From positions 1-15,851 of the forward strand of contig CAKSVM010000070.1 of NCBI GenBank assembly GCA_934503195.1: DNA of 15,851 nucleotides. Direction: 5' to 3'. The translations under genes and the position numbers were made by a program. The notes below the pieces were generated by a model, which saw only the letters and a program-made list of their open reading frames with translations, made no database searches and was not told the origin of the DNA. This stretch comes from an uncultured Eubacteriales bacterium (GTDB lineage Bacteria > Bacillota > Clostridia > Oscillospirales > CAG-272). Shown here piece after piece: positions 1 to 7,011 of this stretch. The first letter of the stretch is position 1. Each line of letters starts with the position of its first letter.

Positions 1-134
1 CCGCAGCCGGATTCGGACAGGTACGCGGTAAGCGTGGTCTTGCCTGAGCCGGTCGAGGCGGCGAAGATGTAGGCGCGGGAGTTATGTAAGATTGAGGCGG
101 CGTGGAGGGGGAGGATTGTGGTCACCGAAGAAAT
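1..134 (-). pseudogene. HPr kinase-like protein, N-terminally truncated fragment; runs off the left edge
   Basis: Read on the minus strand from 134 leftwards the frame gives LHAASILHNSRAYIF followed by the P-loop ASTGSGKTTL, then runs off the window. An LHA...-hydrophobic strand-[AG]xxGSGK[ST] arrangement is what I know from HPr kinase/phosphorylase-like proteins, including those in lasso-peptide and other peptide-modification loci. In that family about 100 residues normally precede the LHA strand. Here an in-frame TAG (137-135) lies only a few codons upstream, so the N-terminal part is absent. The only nearby start is a GTG at 125-123. The likely role of an intact homologue is ATP-dependent phosphorylation of a peptide or protein Ser/Thr. 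The catalytic part beyond the P-loop is outside the window, so activity cannot be judged. Alternative: a genuinely short P-loop protein starting at the GTG. Confidence 0.5.
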
Positions 135-233
135 CTAGGGAAGCACCCGTAAGAATACGCTGAACAAGCAGAGACTTTTATGACCTTCTTTAACTCTTGT
201 GATGAAACTGTTCTCATACATGGTTTTAGCCAT
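135..233 (-). CDS. 32-codon ORF, possible remnant of a peptide precursor
   Basis: ATG at 233-231, TAG at 137-135, 32 codons, lying 31 bp after the stop of the ArsR-type regulator and on the same strand. Upstream is only a purine-rich stretch (AAAGAGAAAAAAG), not a clear ribosome binding site. The N-terminal part reads MAKTMYENSFITRV, which recalls the Y-x-x-P-x-[IL] leader motif of lasso-type and related clostridial peptide precursors, with Ser where Pro is expected. The C-terminal part (LCLFSVFLRVLP) does not look like a known core peptide. The frame continues after the TAG into the HPr kinase-like fragment. A 46-codon ORF in another frame (262-122) overlaps it. I cannot tell whether either is translated; the order regulator, short peptide, HPr kinase-like gene is the main argument. 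Confidence 0.25.
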   Translation of the reverse strand: MAKTMYENSFITRVKEGHKSLCLFSVFLRVLP

Positions 234-264
234 CTTTTTTCTCTTTTTGTAAGGTTTTGCATGA

Positions 265-1287
265 TTATCTATATCTTCCTTCTTGAATAATGTTATCGAA
301 CAGATTGTTGACCTGCTGCTGCATCTTCTTAAACAGTTTAATATTGAGCTTGTAGAAAATCTGAAGTCCTTCGCGTTTTGATATGAAAATCAAGCTGTGG
401 TCACCAAGCATATTTATATGTCTGATTGTAGTTGTTATGGGGCAACCCAAAATTTGTGCGAGTTGACTTGTAGTCAATTCTTCATGCTCACGGAAGGCTT
501 TTATCATTCTGAGTCGAAGCTCATTTCCACAACAGATGATAAACTGCTCAACGCTGATAATATGAGCGTCATCGCACTGTGATCCAATTGATTCCTCATG
601 CTTATAGCCGAGCATCATGAAGAATTTCTTGTTGACGTCGGCATAATAGATGATATACTGATTCAACAAACAGATTGACACTTCGGTCGAATCGAAACGG
701 GATTCATCATATTTCAGAAAATTCTGGTAGGTTCTTATGTTTGCGGCACTCTGAATCTGCTCGAAGCGTGACATGATTTCACGTTCGTATTTTTTGTTGA
801 GCTTCTCAACGCTGAGATAAACCTGCTTCAGAATCGGAGTTAATACCTTTATTGCGTGGTCAAAATCTCCGAAAAGCATGGACACCCGCAGCTTATATTC
901 AACCGGAGCGTCGAGGGCTTCAAGCGCGTCGATATAGTTTCCTGACACGGAGCTTCCGAAGACCTGCTCGTAAACCTTGGCTCTGAGCTTGTCCGAATCG
1001 GTGATCAGCTTAACTATGAAGCTGTCGATATTGTCGTTATCCGGATCGAAACGCTCGGAACGGAACTGCGACACGGGGGACGTAACATTGTCACGGCACA
1101 GAAACAGCGGCGACAAATAGTCCGGAATGGTTTCTACCTCGGACTTGACCTGCTCATAACACGAAGTCATAAAGCTGGTGTCATCATAGGCGTTGATAAA
1201 ATTGCTCTCAATTTCCTTCGGATTGAAGTACTCTATGAAGAAGAATATCGCGTCGTATATCTTTGCCGCGGTTTGGTTTAAGTGCAT
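265..1287 (-). CDS. Transcriptional regulator with C-terminal ArsR-type winged helix
   Basis: 340 residues. Residues about 254-315 (NELRLRMIKAFREHEELTT... then QLAQILGCPITTTIRHINML and a wing FISKREGLQIFYKLN) fit an ArsR/SmtB-type winged helix-turn-helix. The first 250 residues are acidic and mostly helical by eye, with no domain I recognise and no metal-binding Cys/His cluster of classical ArsR sensors, so this is probably not a simple metal sensor; the N-terminal part may sense a ligand or contact a partner. The gene is divergent from the four-transporter operon and shares its control region, so control of that operon and of itself is likely. The ATG at 1287 has a GGGG stretch 8-9 bases upstream as a weak ribosome binding site. 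The N-terminal region reads as soluble, with no clear membrane segment. Confidence 0.75.
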   Translation of the reverse strand: MHLNQTAAKIYDAIFFFIEYFNPKEIESNFINAYDDTSFMTSCYEQVKSEVETIPDYLSPLFLCRDNVTSPVSQFRSERFDPDNDNIDSFIVKLITDSDKLRAKVYEQVFGSSVSGNYIDALEALDAPVEYKLRVSMLFGDFDHAIKVLTPILKQVYLSVEKLNKKYEREIMSRFEQIQSAANIRTYQNFLKYDESRFDSTEVSICLLNQYIIYYADVNKKFFMMLGYKHEESIGSQCDDAHIISVEQFIICCGNELRLRMIKAFREHEELTTSQLAQILGCPITTTIRHINMLGDHSLIFISKREGLQIFYKLNIKLFKKMQQQVNNLFDNIIQEGRYR

Positions 1288-1335
1288 GACTCATACCCCG
1301 TAAATTACGCGTTAATGGAACTGTTTCCAGATAAT

Positions 1336-1364
1336 ATGATAGCACAAAAACAGAATTTTGTCAA
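1336..1364 (-). promoter_or_regulatory. Sigma-A promoter for the ArsR-type regulator gene
   Basis: On the minus strand TTGACA (1364-1359), a 17-base spacer and TATCAT (1341-1336). It points at the regulator start at 1287, giving a leader of about 40 bases. Confidence 0.7.
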
Positions 1365-1395
1365 GGGGAAAATACGATATTACGCAATAAATCGG

Positions 1396-1435
1396 CGAAA
1401 TGCACAAAAAGCGAACTCGAATCTGTACGAAATGC
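1396..1435. repeat. Direct repeats CGAAATGC in the divergent control region, possible operators
   Basis: CGAAATGC occurs at 1396-1403 and 1428-1435, 32 bases apart, close to three helical turns. Two other 9-base direct repeats lie in the same intergenic region: GCACAAAAA at 1342-1350 and 1402-1410, and TAATATGAT at 1332-1340 and 1509-1517. The last pair overlaps or adjoins the two promoters. These are seen directly; operator function for the neighbouring ArsR-type regulator is inference, and AT-rich repeats of this length can arise by chance. Confidence 0.3.
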
Positions 1436-1473
1436 CGAATTTTTACCCCGCGAAATAAAATCCCCCGATTTCC

Positions 1474-1502
1474 TTGACAAATCTTAAATAATAGTGTATA
1501 AT
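1474..1502 (+). promoter_or_regulatory. Sigma-A promoter of the ABC exporter operon
   Basis: TTGACA (1474-1479), a 17-base spacer and TATAAT (1497-1502): both hexamers match the consensus exactly. The expected transcript start near 1509 leaves a leader of about 37 bases before the ATG at 1546. No other convincing promoter is seen before the terminator at 10747, so the whole five-gene block probably depends on it. Confidence 0.85.
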
Positions 1503-1545
1503 CTAAAGTAATATGATGAACCTGTGACGAGCTGAGGTGGCGGTT

Positions 1546-3285
1546 ATGAAAAAATTCACATCCCTATCGTTCTACCTGAAAACCATATGGGAAAGCGAGA
1601 AGCGGATATTCCTGATTATCGCGGTATCGGTCCTGCTTGGCACGTTCACTTCATATGTGAATATATATTTTCTGAAATATCTCCTTGATTTACTTGGAAA
1701 TGGGTCGTATCCGACTGCGATTCTCTGGGCGGTTTTGTGTCTCTTTGTAATGACGCTCTCGGACAATGTTTCCGGCGCGCTTGATCTCGCGCTTCAGAAC
1801 GCTTATTACCGCGTGAATACGCGGCTCCGCTCGCGCGTTATGAATGTCAGCGCGTCAATAAGATTTGAAGAGCTTGAAAACCCGGAGACGCTTAAGAATT
1901 TTGAACTCGCGAATAAATGCCTGAATCAGAATATCTTCTCAAAATACACGCGGATATTCATAAACACGATATCGGCCGTTTTTGTCATCGGCGGGACCGT
2001 GTACATCACGTTCGGAATCAAGTGGTGGATGGCAATTCCGGCACTCGCCGCGACGGCGGTGAACACGATCTGCAATATCATTCTGTCAAAGAACGAGATC
2101 GAACGCTTCAACGAGGAAACCGCTGTGAGCAAGCAGCTTGAATACAGCCGCTTCTGGCTGACCGATATCAGCCGGGCAAAAGAGGTGCGCGCTTATTCGC
2201 TGCAAAGATATATCGTAGGGAAGCTGCGGGAATATAATGACAAGCTTTTCGACACGCTGCACAGCTTTACGAAAAAACAGAAGAATCCGCGTCTCATAAT
2301 TGAAATCATAAACGCGGCTCAGCTGCTTATTGTATACGCTTTCTGCGCGTTTCGTCTGGCATATGGCGGAATAACGCCCGGAGATTTCATGCTTTACTCA
2401 TCGGCCGTATTTGCCTTTGGCGGGTCGCTTGACGGAGTCACGAAAAGTCTTATAAGCTTCTGGCAGACAAGCAGTCTGATGTGTAAGCTGACAAATGTTC
2501 TGGATATCTCGAAAAGGCTCGATAAGAGGATTCCATATGACAAGGAGTTTGAGAGCGTCGAATTCAGAAACGTTTCATTCTCGTATGGCGGCGATAAAAA
2601 CGCACTTGACGATATAAACTTCACTATCGGCGCGAACGAGAAGATATCGATCATCGGCGAAAACGGAGCCGGGAAAAGCACGCTTGTCAAGCTTCTTCTC
2701 GGCATCTACACTCCGACAAGCGGGACAATTTACATAAACGGAGAGGTCATGGACACCGACAGGTACGACTATACACCGCTGTTCAGCGCGGTGTTTCAGG
2801 ATTATAAAATCTTCAGCTTCACGGTCGGAGAGAATATAAAGATGAGCGGGGACGCGCTGACCGGGGCTGAAAAGGAAAGAATCCATAGTTTACTCGGTTC
2901 GATGGGTATGCGGGGGCTTGATATGGATTCGTATATCACGCAGATTTTTTCCGACGACGGCATAGATTTCTCGGGTGGAGAGGCGCAGAAAATCGCGATG
3001 GTCAGAGCGTTGTTCAAAGATTCGCCGCTTGTCGTGCTTGACGAGCCGACCTCGGCACTCTCGCCTCAGAGTGAGTATGAGATCTATAACAATTTCAGCA
3101 CGCTTACAAGCGGCAAAACCGTGTTCTTTATTTCGCACCGGCTTTCAAGCTGCCGGATATGCGACAGAATCATGCTGCTTTCGGGCGGAAAGCTGGAGGC
3201 GATCGGAACTCACGAGGAGCTTTTCGGGTCAAACGAGCTGTATACCCGTATGTTTTCAGAGCAGGCGGAATTGTTCGCCGGATAA
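1546..3285 (+). CDS. ABC exporter 1, fused membrane and ATPase domains
   Basis: 579 residues from the ATG at 1546. This start is chosen over the in-frame GTG at 1537 because the ribosome binding site GAGGTG (1534-1539) overlaps that GTG and sits 6 bases before the ATG. The N-terminal half (to about residue 320) has several hydrophobic segments of a type-I exporter membrane domain. The ATPase half has Walker A GENGAGKST (about 371-379), Q-loop FQDYK (Q418), signature SGGEAQ (from 476), Walker B VVLDEP (from 496, with catalytic Glu) and H-loop SHRLS (H531). The D-loop reads SALS where SALD is usual. There is no N-terminal C39 peptidase domain. First gene of the operon; the next transporter starts 20 bases later and is the likely partner for a heterodimer. 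Substrate unknown; a peptide or small natural product is inferred from context. Confidence 0.9.
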   Translation: MKKFTSLSFYLKTIWESEKRIFLIIAVSVLLGTFTSYVNIYFLKYLLDLLGNGSYPTAILWAVLCLFVMTLSDNVSGALDLALQNAYYRVNTRLRSRVMNVSASIRFEELENPETLKNFELANKCLNQNIFSKYTRIFINTISAVFVIGGTVYITFGIKWWMAIPALAATAVNTICNIILSKNEIERFNEETAVSKQLEYSRFWLTDISRAKEVRAYSLQRYIVGKLREYNDKLFDTLHSFTKKQKNPRLIIEIINAAQLLIVYAFCAFRLAYGGITPGDFMLYSSAVFAFGGSLDGVTKSLISFWQTSSLMCKLTNVLDISKRLDKRIPYDKEFESVEFRNVSFSYGGDKNALDDINFTIGANEKISIIGENGAGKSTLVKLLLGIYTPTSGTIYINGEVMDTDRYDYTPLFSAVFQDYKIFSFTVGENIKMSGDALTGAEKERIHSLLGSMGMRGLDMDSYITQIFSDDGIDFSGGEAQKIAMVRALFKDSPLVVLDEPTSALSPQSEYEIYNNFSTLTSGKTVFFISHRLSSCRICDRIMLLSGGKLEAIGTHEELFGSNELYTRMFSEQAELFAG

Positions 3286-3305
3286 TCACGAAAGGAGCGA
3301 TAGAT

Positions 3306-5081
3306 ATGGCTTTCATGACCGAAATAAAGAAGGTGTTCCGTACAGCCGCCGATGTGTCGGCTATGTTCATAAAGAACTCCAAAAAGCTGTTGTTCATGGA
3401 CATTTTTATCGGCGTCAGCGGCGAGCTTACTCAGCTGATAATGACGGTACTGCCGTCTGTTGTGATCTGGCTCTGCCTTAACCGCGGATTTACGTCCGCT
3501 ATGACGGCGATAGGGGTTATGGTCACGGCTCTGGCACTGCTCAGGGTGACTTCTGAGTATATCAGGCGGGATCTCTCGGACAATTCGCTTCATGCCACGA
3601 ACACTTTATATTACTATATCAATGGCAAAAACGCGAGACTCGATCTTCGCGATGTTGAGGACAGCGGGATAACGGATGAGTATTATAAGGCGTTTGACAA
3701 CATTTACAACTTCTGCGACGTGCATTACAGTATATTCTGCGTCCTTCTCGGAAAGCTGTTGTCCTTCGCGATAATGAGCTGTTTTATCATCGCTGTTGAC
3801 CTTCGTCTGTACGCGATAGTGCTGATTGAGAATTTTGTCGTTCTGATGATAAAGGCGAAGAAGGATAAGATTGACCACGCCTTTGAGGAGGAGATGTCGA
3901 AGAACACTAAGCGGATCAAATATCTTTCGGAACTCATGTATGATTTCGGAGCCGGACGCGATCTCAGAATATATAACGGAAATTCCATGATTTCGGACAA
4001 ATATCAGAGTGAGCTTCTCAAAAACAGAAAAATCGAGATAAAGAAGCAGCGCAAGGATTTTCTCATCGGACTCATAATAAGCCTGCTCGGATTTTTACAG
4101 ATTTTTCTCATCTATCTTTTGGCGATAAACAAATACGCCGCGGGTGGATTGCTGCTCGCAAGCTTTATTCTCTATGTGAACGCCTCAAAGCAGATAGCCT
4201 CTTCGATAGCCGATATCATGTGGGCTGTGGGCATACTGCACACGGCGTCAATTTACTACGATGATTTCAGAAAATATATGTCAATCGGAGAGAAGCTTCG
4301 CGAGAGCGGGAAGGATATTCCCACCGATTCTCGCGAAGCCGTGCCGTTCATAGAGTTCAGAAATGTTTCGTTCAGATATCCGAATCAGAGCGAACCCGCG
4401 ATTGAAAAATTCTCGTGTAAAATCGAATACGGCGATCACATAGCGATTGTCGGAGACAACGGCGCGGGAAAATCGACCTTTGTGAAGCTGCTTTTAAGAC
4501 TTTACGATCCCACTGAAGGTGAGATTTATTACAATGGCAAAAACATAAAGGAATATGACTACGATTCATATCAGGCAATATTTGCCCCGGTTTTTCAGGA
4601 TTATGTCCTGAACGCTTTCTCAATCCGGGAAAATCTGATCTTTGATTATGCCGAAAGAGAGAAAATGATAAAAGGCGCGCTTGAAAAAACGGGAATTTGC
4701 GATAAGATCATGGAGATCGGACTTGACAGGCCGTACAGTCGGAAGTTCTTTGAGGACGGAGTCGAGCTTTCGGGCGGGGAACAGCAGCGTCTGGTGATTT
4801 CGCGCGCGTATTGCAAGAACTCTGAGGTGATCGTACTCGACGAGCCGACCGCGGCGATTGATCCGTTATCCGAGCGAAAGCTTTTCGAGGATGTCTTCGG
4901 CGGAATCGGAAAGACGACGAGCGTGATGATATCACACAGAATGTCATGCTCGAAGTTTTCAGACAGGATATTCGTGATGGATCACGGAAAGCTTGTCGAG
5001 CAGGGCTCGCACAGCGAGCTTTTGAGTCTGGGCGGGCTTTACGCCTCGATGTACCAGCGTCAGGCGAAGTATTACGCGTGA
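3306..5081 (+). CDS. ABC exporter 2, fused membrane and ATPase domains
   Basis: 591 residues from the ATG at 3306, which has a strong ribosome binding site AAAGGAG (3291-3297) 8 bases upstream. The open frame extends back to 3159, but that part overlaps exporter 1 and is not expected to be translated. The membrane domain occupies roughly residues 1-330. ATPase motifs: Walker A GDNGAGKST (from 383), Q-loop FQDYV (Q431), signature SGGEQQ (from 489), Walker B VIVLDEP, D-loop AAIDPLSE and H-loop ISHRMS (H544). All catalytic residues are present. The C-terminus LYASMYQRQAKYYA resembles those of the other three transporters in the block. Probable heterodimer partner of exporter 1; type-I exporter acting in the cytoplasmic membrane. 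Confidence 0.9.
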   Translation: MAFMTEIKKVFRTAADVSAMFIKNSKKLLFMDIFIGVSGELTQLIMTVLPSVVIWLCLNRGFTSAMTAIGVMVTALALLRVTSEYIRRDLSDNSLHATNTLYYYINGKNARLDLRDVEDSGITDEYYKAFDNIYNFCDVHYSIFCVLLGKLLSFAIMSCFIIAVDLRLYAIVLIENFVVLMIKAKKDKIDHAFEEEMSKNTKRIKYLSELMYDFGAGRDLRIYNGNSMISDKYQSELLKNRKIEIKKQRKDFLIGLIISLLGFLQIFLIYLLAINKYAAGGLLLASFILYVNASKQIASSIADIMWAVGILHTASIYYDDFRKYMSIGEKLRESGKDIPTDSREAVPFIEFRNVSFRYPNQSEPAIEKFSCKIEYGDHIAIVGDNGAGKSTFVKLLLRLYDPTEGEIYYNGKNIKEYDYDSYQAIFAPVFQDYVLNAFSIRENLIFDYAEREKMIKGALEKTGICDKIMEIGLDRPYSRKFFEDGVELSGGEQQRLVISRAYCKNSEVIVLDEPTAAIDPLSERKLFEDVFGGIGKTTSVMISHRMSCSKFSDRIFVMDHGKLVEQGSHSELLSLGGLYASMYQRQAKYYA

Positions 5082-5136
5082 GCTGACCGGATCAAGCTGG
5101 AGAATTGAGTGATTTGATATAATCTGGAGAGAAAAA

Positions 5137-6984
5137 ATGAGCAAAATAAAACTTCCGATAAAGACAAGCATACCGGATTCATATATGTGGACTCCGATGG
5201 GCGTATTGCTGGCGCATGAGGAAACTCTGGACTGGTACTATGAGAATTTCATAGGAGTCTGCTGTGATAATTCGATGAACGCGCGTCTGCTTGATGTGAG
5301 CAATGGTTTTCTTGGCTTTTACTGCAACGTGTTTTCATATTCTGTGTCTAAGTACGAGGATATAAGTGTGGCACAGATTGTCGCGCGCTTGCAGGATGAA
5401 TTGGTTAATCACGGGAACTACGCGTATATCTATCTCGATGAATACTATCTTTCGGTTAAGGATTACTATCATGAGAAGCACTGCCGTCATCAATCGCTGA
5501 TATACGGCTTTGACGATGACAGAAGCGTATTCAACGCCTTCGCCTTTGATAAAAACGGTCATCTGGCGGAGCTTGAATATCCATACGCTGAAATAGATGA
5601 GGCGTATGAAGGGGGAATCAGGTATCCGGATCAGATAATCGAGCCATACGCGGCCGCGTTCTTTAAGATAGTGCCGCAGTTCGAGCATAAGATCAACTTC
5701 GCGAATGTGATTCACGCGCTTGAGGATTATATAAACGGCGCGAGACCTCAGAATCTCAGATTCGTGCAGACAAATATTATTAAAGGTGATGTGGAAATTC
5801 CCCAGCGTCAGACGATAACCGGACCGTTCGGAGTGAATGTGGCGCGGTACATGGCTGAACGGCTTGTATCCATAAAGAAGACAAGCTTTGATTTCAATGA
5901 CTTCAGACGTATACATTTTTTGTATGACCACTCCAAGATGCTGACAGAGCGGCTTGAGTACTATAAGCGATATATTTCTGAAGAATACTATCAGGAGTAC
6001 TGCGGCCGCGTTGAGGCGTATCATCAGATTGAAGGCAGATATCAGCGCGCAAGGCTGCTTTATATGAAAATGTCTCAGCTGGTGAGTCAGGCTGACAATG
6101 GACAGGAGATTCAGGCCGGATATCTGCGACGTGTGGCGGATATTCTCAGAGAAACCGTGGCAAGTGAGAAAGAAGTTTTAGCTAGCGTGCTTGAATCGTT
6201 AAAAAAGTGGTGGAAAGCTGAACAGAGTCAATGCCCTGATTTTATCGGACTCACCGCGCAGGACGCATACACTTTACAGCTCGATAGAACGGATGACGAA
6301 ACAACGACCGCGGAGATACGGTTCCATGATTCAACCTTCGTAAAGCTTATTCGCGTCGCCAATACCGCGGATGTTACGATGTGGGTTGATGACGAATGGC
6401 GTGAACGATTGTATTATGGGGACAGAATATCTCCGAATGATTATACGGATATTCTGATTGAGAAAAACATATCGGGAATAAAAATCGCCTTCCGTTCGAA
6501 GTATCATGTGACGTTTGAAGATCTGGACGTCAGAATATTCGGCGGAAATATCTTCTACGGAAAAAAAGCGGTTTCCTCAAGTGTCTGGGATCAGGAAAAT
6601 GAGGACAAAGGAAATCATATGCCTGAGCTTGCGCTCACTGAATTTTCGGGACAATACTGGCGTGCCGCCGCGCAGATGGACGTGTATGACGGAAAAGACT
6701 GGATAGAAGTCGATCTGGAAAAGCCGCGGTTCATAAACAGGATAACAATTGAGGAAAATGAGGGATACCCGAGAATTGTCAGGTACCGGATACTCAGCTA
6801 TGATCAACGCGGAAATGAAATGTGCGTAGGAACGTACACATTCGATACCGGGAAAAAGAATCTGATCGATTTCAAGACTGTTCAGGCGTCAAAAATCAGG
6901 ATTGAGTTCTTGGAGTGTATGCCGGACAGGTATGGCTATGCTGAGCCGATTGTAAAGCACTTGCGGGGGTTTTATGTGAGGTGA
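5137..6984 (+). CDS. BtrH/C39-like papain-fold protein with C-terminal F5/8 (discoidin-like) domain
   Basis: 615 residues, ATG at 5137 preceded by GGAGAG (5125-5131 area). No signal peptide or membrane segment, so probably cytoplasmic. Residues about 1-165 include YIYLDEYYL (98-105) and HQSLIYGFDDDRSVFNAFAF (118-137). This His-x-x-hydrophobic-Tyr-Gly-x-Asp pattern is typical of BtrH N-terminal (PF14399-type) and C39-like papain-fold proteins, which act as acyltransferases or cysteine peptidases. H118 is the likely catalytic His; the Cys is less clear (C42/C43 in GVCCDNS, or C63). Residues 260-365 are helical and rich in Tyr, Arg and Glu. Residues about 470-615 (FYGKKAVSSSVWD, then YWRAA, WIEVDLEKPRFINRITI and ASKIRIEFL) match the F5/8 type C fold, usually a sugar-binding module of secreted proteins. 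It sits between two exporter pairs and probably processes, acylates or delivers the exported product. Domain calls are by eye. Confidence 0.6.
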   Translation: MSKIKLPIKTSIPDSYMWTPMGVLLAHEETLDWYYENFIGVCCDNSMNARLLDVSNGFLGFYCNVFSYSVSKYEDISVAQIVARLQDELVNHGNYAYIYLDEYYLSVKDYYHEKHCRHQSLIYGFDDDRSVFNAFAFDKNGHLAELEYPYAEIDEAYEGGIRYPDQIIEPYAAAFFKIVPQFEHKINFANVIHALEDYINGARPQNLRFVQTNIIKGDVEIPQRQTITGPFGVNVARYMAERLVSIKKTSFDFNDFRRIHFLYDHSKMLTERLEYYKRYISEEYYQEYCGRVEAYHQIEGRYQRARLLYMKMSQLVSQADNGQEIQAGYLRRVADILRETVASEKEVLASVLESLKKWWKAEQSQCPDFIGLTAQDAYTLQLDRTDDETTTAEIRFHDSTFVKLIRVANTADVTMWVDDEWRERLYYGDRISPNDYTDILIEKNISGIKIAFRSKYHVTFEDLDVRIFGGNIFYGKKAVSSSVWDQENEDKGNHMPELALTEFSGQYWRAAAQMDVYDGKDWIEVDLEKPRFINRITIEENEGYPRIVRYRILSYDQRGNEMCVGTYTFDTGKKNLIDFKTVQASKIRIEFLECMPDRYGYAEPIVKHLRGFYVR

Positions 6985-7011
6985 GGCGTGGACGATCGGG
7001 ATATGTGATTT

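Noticed and set aside
397..582. 61-codon plus-strand frame
   Set aside because: Antisense to the regulator gene with no ribosome binding site or motif.
3159..3305. Extended start of exporter 2
   Set aside because: This part overlaps the end of exporter 1 in another frame; AAAGGAG at 3291-3297 clearly serves the ATG at 3306.
5118..5123. TATAAT box before the 615-residue gene as an internal promoter
   Set aside because: No acceptable -35 hexamer at 16-18 bases upstream; it is only an AT-rich gap before a ribosome binding site.
5335..6024. 229-codon open frame on the minus strand
   Set aside because: It lies inside the 615-residue gene, has no ribosome binding site and no recognisable domain; the plus-strand frame has family motifs.
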